Source of the DNA: Phenylobacterium immobile (ATCC 35973)
Lineage (GTDB): Bacteria > Pseudomonadota > Alphaproteobacteria > Caulobacterales > Caulobacteraceae
Length of the DNA: 64,000 nt
Direction: 5' to 3'
NCBI RefSeq assembly: GCF_001375595.1
Contig: NZ_CVJQ01000001.1
Coordinates: 1,116,001 to 1,180,000, forward strand
The notes beneath the pieces were generated by a model. The model did no database searches, was not told the DNA's origin, and saw only the letters and a program-made list of their open reading frames with translations. A program made the position numbers and the translations under genes. Shown piece by piece: positions 42,541 to 51,507 of this stretch. How positions within the stretch are numbered: the stretch's first letter is position 1; every line of letters begins with the position of its first letter.

Positions 42541-43722
42541 CTAGAAGAGGACGCCGGTCTCGATCAGCGCGCGAGTCTGGCTCTTCTTCGTGCCGGCGGC
42601 GCCGAAGCCCGAACCGGCCGCAAAGTCGCTGGCGCGGATGTAGGCGACTTCGCCACGAACATAGGCGCGGCCGAGCTGCACCGTCGGGGTGACGGTGAAG
42701 GTCCAGGCCTTGGAGCCCGGGCCGTACAGCAGGTTGGTCGAGCTGTTCTTGCTCTTGATGTACTCGCCGCGGGCGGCGAGGTGGAAGCTGTCGGTGAAGC
42801 TGTACTTGCCCAGCAGCGCGAAGCCGGTGGTCGAGCCCGATTCCGTCACGCCATATTCCGGCATGGCGGGGACGCGGGAGTATTGGAAGTAGGGCATCAG
42901 CATCAGCGGGCCGGACGTGTGGGTGTAGATCACGTTCACCACGTCCTGGTTGTTCTGCAGGAGCGGCGTCGCGCCGCTGACGCGGCCGGTGTTGTCGGTG
43001 TTGCCGCCGGCGACGACAGCCAGAACGTTATTGGGGTCGATGGTGTAGGCCACCAGGCCGGTCACCCAGCTGTACTTGTTGGAATAGTAGCCGTCGTTCA
43101 CCGAGACCGAGGCGCTGATCGGACCCGAGGCGAAGTTGACCTGGACGCCGCGGTTGACCGCGTTCTCCTGGTTCCACAGCTGGCCGCGGGTGATGTTCAT
43201 GTTCTGGAAGCTGTTGGTGTACTCGGCGCCGATGAGCGTCGAGAGCTTGCCGATCATGATGTTGAAGTTGTCGTTCGGCACGATCTTCACGAAGCCGACC
43301 TGCAGCGCGCCGAAGGTGGCGTCGGTCTGGCCGACGGCCTCAGCCTGGGGGAAGCCCAGTGTGGACATCGAGTAGATGCCGATCTGGCCGAAAAACTGGA
43401 TCGGGCCGTCGGTCTTCTGGATGAAGACCTGGGCGTTATTGACGTCGATGCCGTCCTTGTTGTCGCCCGCGATGGTGTTGGACTGGGTGTAGGCCACGCC
43501 GGTCACGGCGCCCGTCACAAAGACATCGCCGAGGATGCCGGTGTTGATCACGGTCGGGTTCGGGTTGGCCGACAGCGGCGCGGTCATGGCCGGCGTCGTC
43601 AGCGGATCGGCGTGAGCAGCGCCGCCAATGCAGGCGAGGGCGGCGACCGAGCCAGCCAAGTACAGACGAGCCTTTGAGGCGGAGCGGCTAACAGAATTCT
43701 GCTTATTTTGCGTCATGCGCAT
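42541..43722 (-). CDS. Outer-membrane beta-barrel (porin-like) protein
   Basis: A 393-residue protein. A signal peptide (ARLYLAGSVAALACIGGAAHA, cleavage after AHA near residue 38) is followed by alternating amphipathic strands rich in aromatic and Gly residues: FFGQIGIYSMSTLGF, FNIMIGKLSTLIGAEYTNSF, PLMLMPYFQYSRVP, FHLAARGEYIKSK. It ends in an aromatic residue, ETGVLF, the usual insertion signal for the Bam complex. GGGGAAAG lies upstream of the ATG at 43722. It is probably a high-expression barrel given the strong terminator. The solute specificity is unknown. Confidence 0.85.
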   Translation of the reverse strand: MRMTQNKQNSVSRSASKARLYLAGSVAALACIGGAAHADPLTTPAMTAPLSANPNPTVINTGILGDVFVTGAVTGVAYTQSNTIAGDNKDGIDVNNAQVFIQKTDGPIQFFGQIGIYSMSTLGFPQAEAVGQTDATFGALQVGFVKIVPNDNFNIMIGKLSTLIGAEYTNSFQNMNITRGQLWNQENAVNRGVQVNFASGPISASVSVNDGYYSNKYSWVTGLVAYTIDPNNVLAVVAGGNTDNTGRVSGATPLLQNNQDVVNVIYTHTSGPLMLMPYFQYSRVPAMPEYGVTESGSTTGFALLGKYSFTDSFHLAARGEYIKSKNSSTNLLYGPGSKAWTFTVTPTVQLGRAYVRGEVAYIRASDFAAGSGFGAAGTKKSQTRALIETGVLF

Positions 43723-44031
43723 GTTTATCTTTCCCCTTTTCTGGTGCGCCGCGGCGAATAGAGCGGGCGACGCATCGCCGCCGCTGATCGCGACGACGCG
43801 CAGACCTTGGCCGCAACGGGGGCCCAAGCCCATCGGATCGATATGACGTTCGCTGTATTATAAGCGATCGGACAGTTTCTTGAACTTGTCCTCACGCGGG
43901 GGCCTGCAGCCTAAGCGTTCCGGTGCTTGGCGATGCGCGTTCGTGCTAAAAGCAGCTCGACGGCGGCGACCTTCTCTGGGGGGCCGTGCGCGAAGGCGTC
44001 TTCCGCGGCGCCTTCTCCGGGTCAGGCGATG
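43723..44031. other. Promoter region of the barrel gene; no other gene
   Basis: This 309-bp stretch holds the leader and promoter of the leftward barrel gene. A loose inverted repeat TCGCT-N8-AGCGA surrounds GTATTATA near 43850, which could be a -10 element within an operator. No further coding sequence is convincing. Confidence 0.4.
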
Positions 44032-45156
44032 TCAGGCGCGGCCGGGCCGCCGTGTGGCGCCGAGGGCGTTGGCTGCGGCGAATCCGCCCGCGCGGAACAC
44101 CAGCGTGTCGGTCAGCTGACCCGAGAGCGGGCAGCGAAAGGCTGGGCCGTCGACCGTGTCGATCAAGCGCAGCGCCTGGTCGACCAGGCGACCGTCGATG
44201 AAGATCTCGAAGCCCGCGAACCAGCGGCCGTCCTCGCGGAGGTCCAGCAACAGGTTGCAGTGATCAAGCCCGCAATCCAGGCCCGACCAGTCGAGCTGAA
44301 CCCCGCGCCGATGTCCCGGCCGCAGAAGGCCGTGTTGCGCCAGGGCGCGGAGGCTGATGCGAGGGTAGTTCTCGACATAGTCCGGCGCCAGGCGGGCAAG
44401 CCCTTCCGCCCAGGCGACGTCGTCGAGTCGCGTTTCGAAATCGCCACCGCGCCGGTAGAGCCACTGGATGGTGTCGTCGTGTTCGTCGCTCAGGGCCTCC
44501 GCCCGCTCCAGGGCGCGAAGCGTGGACAGCGAGGGCCCGCGCAGGGCGTCCTGGCGTTCAGCGGGCTTCGACAGGATCAAGAGATCGGCGTTCGCGCCGA
44601 CGGGGGCGAAGTGCGAGGGCGACCTGCGCCGGACCATGCCGTCGAGGCGGCGACCCAGCCGCTCAAGCCGACCCTCGATCCACGCCCGCCGTTCCGGAGA
44701 CGGTAGGGGCCGGCCGCCCGCGCCTTCCAGTTCGGCGGTCAGCCGCCGCGCCGTGTGGCCGTAGCGGTCGCTCAGGGATCCGTTCTGCGAGGAGTAGGTC
44801 AGACCCTTGGCCTTGCGGCTGCCCCAGCCGCCACCGGCGAAGTAGAGCTTCTCGCAACGCTCCGCCGAGAGCGGGCAGACGAAATAGTAGGCGCCGCCCC
44901 GGGACGGATCGCGCCGTCCGACCGTGACGGCGGTGCGCCGGTCAGGCGCGAGATTGGGCGTCCCGATCAGAATCTCGGAACGCTCTGAGTCCCAGGCAAG
45001 GTCGACGTCGAGCTCGAAGGCGTCGGGCGAGATGATCTGGCAGGTGACGCGTGTGTGATTGATCGGCGGCTCAAAGAAGCCGTCACGGCGCAGGCGTCGG
45101 CTGTCGATGCTGGCCACGCAGTCCGCATACTGCCGAACGGGGTTTTCGAGCTTCAC
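44032..45156 (-). CDS. Hypothetical protein with degenerate zinc-ribbon-like N-terminus
   Basis: A 374-residue protein from a GTG. The first 140 residues resemble a family of short alphaproteobacterial proteins that open with SIDSRRLRRDG and carry two CxxC pairs before a Y-S-Q segment. Here the block reads AYYFVCPLSAERCEKLYFAG then GLTYSSQNGSLSDRYGHTAR, with only two of the four cysteines kept, so zinc binding is doubtful. The remaining 230 residues (TLRALERAEALSDEHDD, FAGFEIFIDGRLVDQALRLI) are unknown. A GTG about 38 bases later could be the true start. Confidence 0.6.
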   Translation of the reverse strand: MKLENPVRQYADCVASIDSRRLRRDGFFEPPINHTRVTCQIISPDAFELDVDLAWDSERSEILIGTPNLAPDRRTAVTVGRRDPSRGGAYYFVCPLSAERCEKLYFAGGGWGSRKAKGLTYSSQNGSLSDRYGHTARRLTAELEGAGGRPLPSPERRAWIEGRLERLGRRLDGMVRRRSPSHFAPVGANADLLILSKPAERQDALRGPSLSTLRALERAEALSDEHDDTIQWLYRRGGDFETRLDDVAWAEGLARLAPDYVENYPRISLRALAQHGLLRPGHRRGVQLDWSGLDCGLDHCNLLLDLREDGRWFAGFEIFIDGRLVDQALRLIDTVDGPAFRCPLSGQLTDTLVFRAGGFAAANALGATRRPGRA

Positions 45157-45339
45157 ATCGACTGATGGTGGTCAGGCGGCGTTGCTGGAACGCATCCGCA
45201 TTATGACAAAGTATAGCGAGCGTGCGAAAAGGACGGTCGCTCGCCTGGTCCAGGCTTGGCGACCCATGCAGGCGTCCCCTTGCCGCAGGAGCAGAAGGGA
45301 CGCCTGAACGGCGGTCAGACCGGGGCCGCGGGTTGGCGC

Positions 45340-45642
45340 TTAGGCGGCGCAGGCGCTGCTGGCGGCGGCGCGGACGTGGGCGGCCTGGCGGCCGGCTTCG
45401 TCGGCCGAGTGGAAGGTCACGACGACCTTGCCGTTGGCGTGCGACGCGTCGGCGACGCCGGCGTGGCCGCGGACGGCGACGGCGGCGCGCGGCGCGCAGT
45501 CGCCGAGGTCAGCGATGTGAACGGTGCGCTGGGCCTTGCGGGCGACTTCCTCGGTCAGGCCGAGGCCGGTGCCGGCGGGACCGGCGAGCACCGGCGAGGC
45601 GAAAGCGGCGGCGAGGATCAGAGCGGAGAGAGCGAGCTTCAT
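45340..45642 (-). CDS. Small exported protein, unknown function
   Basis: A 100-residue protein with a clear Sec signal peptide (MKLALSALILAAAFASPVLA, cleavage near residue 20). The mature part VHIADLGDCAPRAAVAVRGH then GVADASHANGKVVVTFHSAD recalls the beta-alpha-beta register of heavy-metal-associated domains but lacks the CxxC; its two cysteines (CAPR and SACAA) could form a disulfide in the periplasm. A possible hairpin with GGCGTCCC/GGGACGCC arms (45271-45304) lies downstream. Confidence 0.65.
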   Translation of the reverse strand: MKLALSALILAAAFASPVLAGPAGTGLGLTEEVARKAQRTVHIADLGDCAPRAAVAVRGHAGVADASHANGKVVVTFHSADEAGRQAAHVRAAASSACAA

Positions 45643-45743
45643 AAGAGCGTTCCGGTTGCTAAGGGTCGAAGAGGGCGGCCGCAGGCGCGGCTCAAGGTGA
45701 GGACGACACTTTCTTGGTTTTGATCGACGTCCGGGGCGGGCGG

Positions 45744-46451
45744 TTACTCGGCCGCCATGGCCTGGGCCGCGGGAAACTGGTCGTAAGCGCGGCGCTGGGT
45801 CGGACCGACGGCGAAGGGCAGGTCGGCGCCTTCGCGGACAGGACTGAACGCGCCGGTCTCGCCGTCGAGGGCGAGGATTTCGCCGGCTTCGATTTCGAAG
45901 AACCAGCCGTGCAGCCTGAGGTCGCCCTGGGCGAGGGCGGCGGCGACGGAGGGATGGGTGCGCAGGTGGTTGATCTGGGCGACGACATTCTCCAGCGCCA
46001 GGGCGTGGGTGTGGTCGTGGTCGCTCATCGGCTGCGGATAGGCGTTGCAGACGACGCTGTGTGCGGCGTGGGCGTGGCGCAGCCAGGCGGCGACGTTGGG
46101 CATCTTCTCCAGGGCTTCAGGGTTGGAGAAGGCCTTCATGGCCCCGCAGTCGGAGTGGCCGCAGACGATGATGTCGCGCACGCCCAGCGCCACGACGGCG
46201 TATTCGACGGCGGAGGAGACCCCGCCGTTGGCCTGGCTGAAGGGCGGAACGATGTTGCCGGCGTTGCGGCAGACGAACAACTCGCCCGGCTCAGCCTGCA
46301 TGATCATCTCCGGGACAACCCGGCTGTCGGCGCAGGAGATCATCAGCGCCTTGGGGCTCTGCCCGTCCTTGGCCAGTTGTTCGTAGAGCGCCTGCTTGGC
46401 GGGGAAGACCTGACCTTGGAACCGGGACATCCGGCCGAAAAATTCGTCCAC
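45744..46451 (-). CDS. Beta-class carbonic anhydrase
   Basis: A 235-residue enzyme for CO2/bicarbonate interconversion. The zinc ligands are Cys40 (SCADSR, with the Asp42-Arg44 dyad), His99 and Cys102 (CGHSDCGAM). The segment GELFVCRNAGNIVPP is also diagnostic. The start is taken at the GTG at 46451 because GGAGAG lies six bases before it and the length then matches the family; a longer reading from 46577 adds a proline-rich leader with no homology to the family. Cytoplasmic, single-gene unit. Confidence 0.92.
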   Translation of the reverse strand: MDEFFGRMSRFQGQVFPAKQALYEQLAKDGQSPKALMISCADSRVVPEMIMQAEPGELFVCRNAGNIVPPFSQANGGVSSAVEYAVVALGVRDIIVCGHSDCGAMKAFSNPEALEKMPNVAAWLRHAHAAHSVVCNAYPQPMSDHDHTHALALENVVAQINHLRTHPSVAAALAQGDLRLHGWFFEIEAGEILALDGETGAFSPVREGADLPFAVGPTQRRAYDQFPAAQAMAAE

Positions 46452-46643
46452 GCGATACTCTCCATCGACCAGAGGCCAGGGCGACGCCACCGGCCCGCAG
46501 ACGCTCTGGAGGAGGTCGGTATGCGGGGGGCGCACGGCGCGAGCCGGCGGCGTCGTCAATGAAGATGGGCGGTGCAATTTGCTGCACCGCGTCCTCAGCG
46601 TGACAAACTGTGAGGGCCCGGCGGGTCTTCACCGCCGCTGCGT

Positions 46644-47972
46644 TCAGGTGTCGCGGGGGCCCAGGGGCAGGAGGATCTCGGCCCGCAGGCCGCCTTCGGG
46701 ACGATTGCTGAGGCGGAACTCCCCGTTCTCGCGCTCGACGGCCTGGACGACGATCGCCAAGCCCAGCCCCATGCCAGAGCCATCGCGGGCGCGGGCTTCG
46801 TCAAGGCGGTAGAAGGGGGCCGTCACGGCGAGCAGCTTGTCCTCCGGCACGCCAGGGCCGTCATCCTCGACGAGGATGCGCGCGTGGGTCGCGGTCTGCT
46901 CCAGCCGCACCTGCACGGACTGGCCGTACTTGAGCCCGTTCTCGACGAGGTTACTGAGGGCGCGCTTCAAGGGCAGGGGGCGCGCGACGATGAACAGTCG
47001 CTCCAGGCCCTCGAAGCGCACGGGCCGGCCCACATCGGCGTTGGCGTCGACCAGCGTCGAGATCAGCGCCGCCAGGTCGATCTTGCGGGGCGGGGCGCCG
47101 TCGGTGTCGCCGGACATGTAGGCGAAGATCGAGGCGAGCAGGGCGTCCATCTCGGCGATATCGCCTTCCATCGCCTCGCGCGCGTCGGGATCCGGGATCA
47201 GGCCGGCCCGAAGGCGCATTCGGCTGAGCGGGGTGCGCAGGTCATGGCCGACGGCGGCCAGCGCCTCGGTGCGGTCGGCGATCAACCGGCCGATCCGCGC
47301 CTGCATGGCGTTGAACGCCTTGGCGACGCGGCGCAGGTCGCCTGGGCCTTCCTCGAGCACGGTCACCGGCGCGCCGTGGCCCACCCGGTCGGCGGCGTTG
47401 GCGAGATTGCGCAGGGGCGCAGCCAGGGTGCGGACGAGCATGCCGGCCGCGGCCAGGACGCCGAGGGTGAGGATCGCGGCGCTGCCGATGGTGCGGTAGA
47501 GTTGCGGCCAGTGGCCAAACAGATCGCGCGAGCGGAATTCGAGCCACTTGCCGTCGCTGAGCGACATGGCGCCGACCAGATCGGCGCGGCCCTGGCGGCC
47601 CGGGGCGGAGCCGAGCCGCAGGGCGTTGTCCGCCAGGGACGGCTCCCAGGCGATGATCTGGGTGCGCAGGCGGGCGAACACCGGATCGTCCTGTGACTTG
47701 ATGATCGGCGGGGTGTCGCGCAGGACCGCGGTGAGGTGCTCGGTGGTCAGGGTGTTCAGCACGTCGGCGCGCCGATCAGGCTCGGCGTCGGCGAGCAGGC
47801 GTTCCCCCACCACCAGCAGTTCCGCGACCCGCCGCGCGTGGTCGGCGCGCAGGGTGTAGCGCCCCAGTTGATCCTGCAGAAGGATGCTGCCGACGAACTG
47901 CAGCAGCACGGCGGCGAGGATGACGGCGGTGACGCGGCCGACAAGGCCCTTGGGCCAGAGCGTCACGTGCAT
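46644..47972 (-). CDS. EnvZ-like sensor histidine kinase
   Basis: A 442-residue membrane kinase: TM1 (VTAVILAAVLLQFVGSILL, about 14-32), a periplasmic sensor of about 120 residues, TM2 (IGSAAILTLGVLAAAGMLV, about 162-180), HAMP (LAAPLRNLANAADRVGHG), H-box AAVGHDLRTPLSRMRLRAGL near residue 244, N-box LSNLVENGLKYG, and G-boxes EDDGPGVPED and GSGMGLGLAIV. It lies 45 bp downstream of the response regulator gene, so the two form an operon and a cognate pair. The signal is unknown. Confidence 0.93.
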   Translation of the reverse strand: MHVTLWPKGLVGRVTAVILAAVLLQFVGSILLQDQLGRYTLRADHARRVAELLVVGERLLADAEPDRRADVLNTLTTEHLTAVLRDTPPIIKSQDDPVFARLRTQIIAWEPSLADNALRLGSAPGRQGRADLVGAMSLSDGKWLEFRSRDLFGHWPQLYRTIGSAAILTLGVLAAAGMLVRTLAAPLRNLANAADRVGHGAPVTVLEEGPGDLRRVAKAFNAMQARIGRLIADRTEALAAVGHDLRTPLSRMRLRAGLIPDPDAREAMEGDIAEMDALLASIFAYMSGDTDGAPPRKIDLAALISTLVDANADVGRPVRFEGLERLFIVARPLPLKRALSNLVENGLKYGQSVQVRLEQTATHARILVEDDGPGVPEDKLLAVTAPFYRLDEARARDGSGMGLGLAIVVQAVERENGEFRLSNRPEGGLRAEILLPLGPRDT

Positions 47973-48017
47973 GGCGTCAGTAGCATCCGATCAGTGGCGC
48001 GCCTGGACCTGGGCGCG

Positions 48018-48764
48018 TCAAGCCCGCTCCACCTTGGCCGAGAACATATAGCCGGCGCCGCGGACCGTGCGGATCAGGGCCCGGCCGCCGGCCTGGTCGG
48101 AAAGCTTGCGGCGCAGGCGGCTGACCAGGACGTCGATCGAGCGGTCGGAGGCCTCGGCCAGCCGGGTCCGCGACAGCTCCAGCAGGCGCTCACGGCCGAT
48201 GATCCGCTGCGGATTCTCCAGGAAGCTGATCAGCAGGTCGTACTCGGCGCCGGACAGCTCGACTTCGGCGCCTTCCGGCGAGGTCAGGGCCCGGCGGCGC
48301 AGGTCCACCGTCCAGCCGGCGAACTGCAGGGCTTCGCGCGCGACGGCGTGCTCGATCGGCCCGTTGGTGGTGCGCCGCAGGACCGCGCGGACGCGGGCCA
48401 GCAGCTCCTTGTTCGAGAACGGCTTGGGAATGTAATCGTCGGCGCCCAGCTCAAGACCGAGAATGCGGTCCATCTCGTCGCCGCGGGCGCTGACGATGAT
48501 GATCGGCACGGCGCTGTTGCGGCGGATCGTGCGGCACAGGTCCAGGCCATTGGCGCCGGGGAGCATGATGTCGAGCAGCACCAGGTCGAAGGGCTGCTCC
48601 TTCATCGCCCGCCACATGTCCGGCGCGGCCGGCGCCGCGGTGGCGCGAAAGCCGTTCTCCCGCAGGGTGCGGGTCAGCAGGACGCGCAGGCCAGGGTCAT
48701 CCTCGACGATGAGAATTTCTGGCGGGCGATCCTGCAGATCCGACAAGACGCCGTTGCTCAACAT
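48018..48764 (-). CDS. OmpR-family response regulator
   Basis: A protein of about 248 residues. The receiver domain has ILIVEDDPGLRVLL with the acidic pair, phospho-acceptor Asp in LVLLDIMLPGANGLD, and KPFSNKELLARVRAVLRR with the conserved Lys. The C-terminal winged helix (LQFAGWTVDLRRRALTSPEG, SRTRLAEASDRSIDVLVSRL) is OmpR/PhoB type. The ATG at 48764 is chosen on domain boundaries; the upstream extension in frame is arginine/proline-rich and unlikely to be translated. It is followed by its kinase gene. Confidence 0.92.
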   Translation of the reverse strand: MLSNGVLSDLQDRPPEILIVEDDPGLRVLLTRTLRENGFRATAAPAAPDMWRAMKEQPFDLVLLDIMLPGANGLDLCRTIRRNSAVPIIIVSARGDEMDRILGLELGADDYIPKPFSNKELLARVRAVLRRTTNGPIEHAVAREALQFAGWTVDLRRRALTSPEGAEVELSGAEYDLLISFLENPQRIIGRERLLELSRTRLAEASDRSIDVLVSRLRRKLSDQAGGRALIRTVRGAGYMFSAKVERA

Positions 48765-49156
48765 GAGGGGCGACCGACGGGCGCGGACGGGCGGAGGAAC
48801 TGGTCTTGCATCACGCGTCCACGTAGGTCGCGTGGCTGCGCTGTGAAAGCGGCGTTTCAATCATTTTCCACACGAAATGCGTCCTGCGGGGCCTCGTAGG
48901 CGAGGTTGCACCGCAATAAGCGTCTCGTTTGCGGCTGAAACATTACAAAACGAGTCTGAACAACAAACTGTTGCGGTATGTCAAAAACGGCGGCCGGCTC
49001 GGGCCGGGTACGCCGGACGCGACGTCCGCGCCCGCAGATTTGGGGCCTTGCGCAGGAAATATGGCAGGCCTCGCGTCTTGGGTCCGGCGGCGGCGGCGGC
49101 CTAAGGTGCGCCGGCAAGGGTTGGCGCGAGACCGACTCGTTCGGGGGGAGTGGTTG
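48765..49156. other. Divergent intergenic region, two-component unit and Bcr-like exporter
   Basis: This 392-bp region between divergent genes holds both promoters. The middle (about 48905-48975) is distinctly AT-richer than its surroundings and could hold the regulator-binding sites of the OmpR-type protein. No convincing small gene is present; short open frames here lack ribosome-binding sites. Confidence 0.4.
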
Positions 49157-50368
49157 ATGGTGGCGAACGAGGAACGGGCGACGCCGTGGGGCATGGTGGT
49201 CCTGCTTGCGGCCATGACGGTGCTTGGCCCGCTGTCCATCGCGATCTGCCTGCCGGCGCTGCCGAGCATCGCCACGGCGCTGTCGGCGTCCATGGGCCAG
49301 GCGCAGGCGACGGTGTCGGCCTTCCTGCTCGGCATGGGGGTGGGCCAGCTGTTCTACGGTCCGGCTTCGGATCGGTTGGGCCGCCGCGGCCCGCTCCTGC
49401 TCGGCGGGGTGCTGTACGTCGCTGCGTCCTTCGCCTGCATCTTCGCGACCAGCCCTGAAATGATGATCGCGAGCCGCTTCGTTCAGGCGCTAGGCGCGTG
49501 TGCGGGCGGCGTGATCGGCCGCGCCATCGTGCGCGATCAGTTCGGCCACGTGGAGACCGCGCGGATGCTGAGCCTGATGGCGTTGCTCACGGGGCTCGCC
49601 CCGGTGTTCGCCCCGATGCTCGGTGGCCTGTTGCTGGGTCTGGGCGGCTGGACGCTCGACTTCATCTTCATGGGAGTCGCCGGCCTGGTCGTCCTGCTCG
49701 CCACCGTGATGACCTTGAAGGAGACACGATCGGCTGAGACCACGGCGCACTCGAAGACAGAAGGTCCGGTGCGCGCCTATCTGATGCTGCTGCGGGAGCG
49801 GCGGGTGGCGGGCTATGTGCTGGCCGGAGCCCTGAACGGGGCGGGCCTGTTCACCTTCATCGCCACGTCGCCGGACCTGTTGATCAACACCTATCACATG
49901 ACGCCGGCGCAATACGGCGGGGTGTTCATCTTCATCGGCATGGCCCTGCTGGGCGGCAACTATTTCAATCGGATCCTGCTGCGCCGGTTCGGGCCGGATC
50001 ACATCCTGCGCGGCGCCAGCTGTGTGGCCGTGCTCATCGCGATCCTGATGGTGGTGGTCGCGGTGACCGAAGTCGCCGCGCCGTGGAGCCTCATCGGCCT
50101 GCTGTTCCTGCTCCAGGGATCCTACAGCTTCATGCAGGGCAACAGCATGGCCGGCGCCCTGAGCGTCGACCCGCGACGGGCGGGATCGACGTCAGCGCTG
50201 ATGGGCTTCTCCTCCTTCGCCGCCGGCGCCGTGGGATCGGCGGTGTCGGGGGCGCTGCACGATGGCACGGCGCGGCCGATGGCCCTGGTGACCCTGGTGG
50301 TCACCGTAGGCGCCGCCGTTTCCCTGTGGGTTCTCGCGCCGCCGAAGCGCGCGCGGTCGCCCGCCTAG
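49157..50368 (+). CDS. Bcr/CflA-type MFS exporter
   Basis: A 403-residue, 12-segment DHA1 transporter: LLAAMTVLGPLSIAICLPAL in helix 1, YGPASDRLGRRGPLLLGG signature loop, RFVQALGACAGGVIGRAIVR, and LTGLAPVFAPMLGGLLLGLG as motif C. It is clearly homologous to the exporter at 26899-28161. GGGGGGAG seven bases before the ATG at 49157 fixes the start. Its stop codon overlaps the convergent reductase stop. It may be controlled by the divergent OmpR-type regulator, as inference. Confidence 0.87.
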   Translation: MVANEERATPWGMVVLLAAMTVLGPLSIAICLPALPSIATALSASMGQAQATVSAFLLGMGVGQLFYGPASDRLGRRGPLLLGGVLYVAASFACIFATSPEMMIASRFVQALGACAGGVIGRAIVRDQFGHVETARMLSLMALLTGLAPVFAPMLGGLLLGLGGWTLDFIFMGVAGLVVLLATVMTLKETRSAETTAHSKTEGPVRAYLMLLRERRVAGYVLAGALNGAGLFTFIATSPDLLINTYHMTPAQYGGVFIFIGMALLGGNYFNRILLRRFGPDHILRGASCVAVLIAILMVVVAVTEVAAPWSLIGLLFLLQGSYSFMQGNSMAGALSVDPRRAGSTSALMGFSSFAAGAVGSAVSGALHDGTARPMALVTLVVTVGAAVSLWVLAPPKRARSPA

Positions 50369-51354
50369 AACCAGCCCTGGGCGGGCGGCGCGGTGTAGAT
50401 GGCGTCGATCGCAGCCAGGGTCTCGGGCGAGAGCTCGAGATCGGCGGCGGCGATGTTGGCCTCCAGTTCGGCGAGGCTTTCCGGGCCGATGATCGCCGAG
50501 GCGACGGCCGGGCGGCGAAGCAGCCAAGCCAGCGCCAGGTGCGTACGCGGCTGGCCAACCTCTTCAGAGATGTCCTTCAAGGCCTTGGCGTAGCCCAGCT
50601 GAGCTTCGCTGAAGCCTGAGCCGAAGCCCCAGCGGGCGTTGCCGGTGTGGGTGCGCACCTCATCGACCGCGGGCGTGAAGAGGCCGCCGGCGAGCGGGCT
50701 GAAGACGGTCAGCGACAGGCCGTGCTTGAGGCAGATCTGGCTGATCTCGCGCTCCGCCAGGCGCTGCTGAATATTGTATGACACCTGGTTGGCGACGGGG
50801 CTGTCGAGGCCGAGCTTATCGGCGGTCCACAAGGCCTCCATCATCTGGACGCCGCTGTAGGTGGAGAGCGCGATGTAGCGGACCTTGCCCTGGCGCACGA
50901 GATCGTCAAAGGCGCGCAGGGTCTGCTCGATCGGCGTCTCGGGGTCTGGGTGGTGGGCGTAGTAGAGGTCGATGTGGTCGGTGCCCAGGCGCTTCAGGCT
51001 GCGCTCGACCTGGTTGAAGATGTGGTAGCGCGACAGGCCCCGATCGTTCGGGCCGGTTCCGGCCTGCTCTTGCACCTTCGAAGAGATGAAGACGTCGTTG
51101 CGGCGGCCCTTGAGCGCGCGGCCGAGAATCTCCTCGGCGGATTCGCGTTCAGTGTAGGGCGGCGCGCCCGGACGGTCGAAGGACGCGCGGTCGCCGTAGG
51201 TGTTGGCGCAGTCGAAGTAGTTGATCCCGTAGTCCAGGGCGGCGTGGACCAGACGATCGCAGTCGGCGGCGAGCGGCGCGACGCCGAAGGTCGCCGTGCC
51301 CAGCGCCAGCGTCGACACCTTCACCCCGGTTTTGCCCAGTGGTGCGTATTTCAT
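50365..51354 (-). CDS. Aldo-keto reductase
   Basis: A 329-residue AKR with a complete catalytic tetrad: Asp and Tyr in YFDCANTYGDR, Lys in FISSKVQEQ, His in LYYAHHPDPETPIEQTL. It opens MKYAPLGKTGVKVSTLALGT and has the cofactor segment SAIIGPESLAELEANI. GGGGGA precedes the ATG. It is divergent from an SDR gene at 51508, with an inverted repeat between them. It probably reduces small carbonyl compounds with NADPH. Confidence 0.9.
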   Translation of the reverse strand: MKYAPLGKTGVKVSTLALGTATFGVAPLAADCDRLVHAALDYGINYFDCANTYGDRASFDRPGAPPYTERESAEEILGRALKGRRNDVFISSKVQEQAGTGPNDRGLSRYHIFNQVERSLKRLGTDHIDLYYAHHPDPETPIEQTLRAFDDLVRQGKVRYIALSTYSGVQMMEALWTADKLGLDSPVANQVSYNIQQRLAEREISQICLKHGLSLTVFSPLAGGLFTPAVDEVRTHTGNARWGFGSGFSEAQLGYAKALKDISEEVGQPRTHLALAWLLRRPAVASAIIGPESLAELEANIAAADLELSPETLAAIDAIYTAPPAQGWF

Positions 51355-51429
51355 GTTGTTTTCCCCCGTTGAGAGCCGGGGACGCTACAGTAGACCTTCG
51401 CGACCTTCATCAGCGAAGGCGCCGGCTCG

Positions 51430-51449
51430 GACAATATTCTTCGATTGTC
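51430..51449. promoter_or_regulatory. Inverted repeat between divergent AKR and SDR genes
   Basis: GACAAT (51430-51435) and ATTGTC (51444-51449) are perfect arms with an 8-bp AT-rich spacer, 58 bp before the SDR start and 75 bp before the AKR start. A candidate operator for both genes; no regulator gene is adjacent. Confidence 0.35.
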
Positions 51450-51507
51450 GGTGAGACGCCAGGGGGACCACATCGCCCTCCGCCATGGGGCGTCGGAGGT
51501 TTTCGAG

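Noticed and set aside
48877-49104. Short open frames upstream of the Bcr-like exporter
   Set aside because: No ribosome-binding site and no protein-like composition; the exporter start is fixed by GGGGGGAG before 49157.
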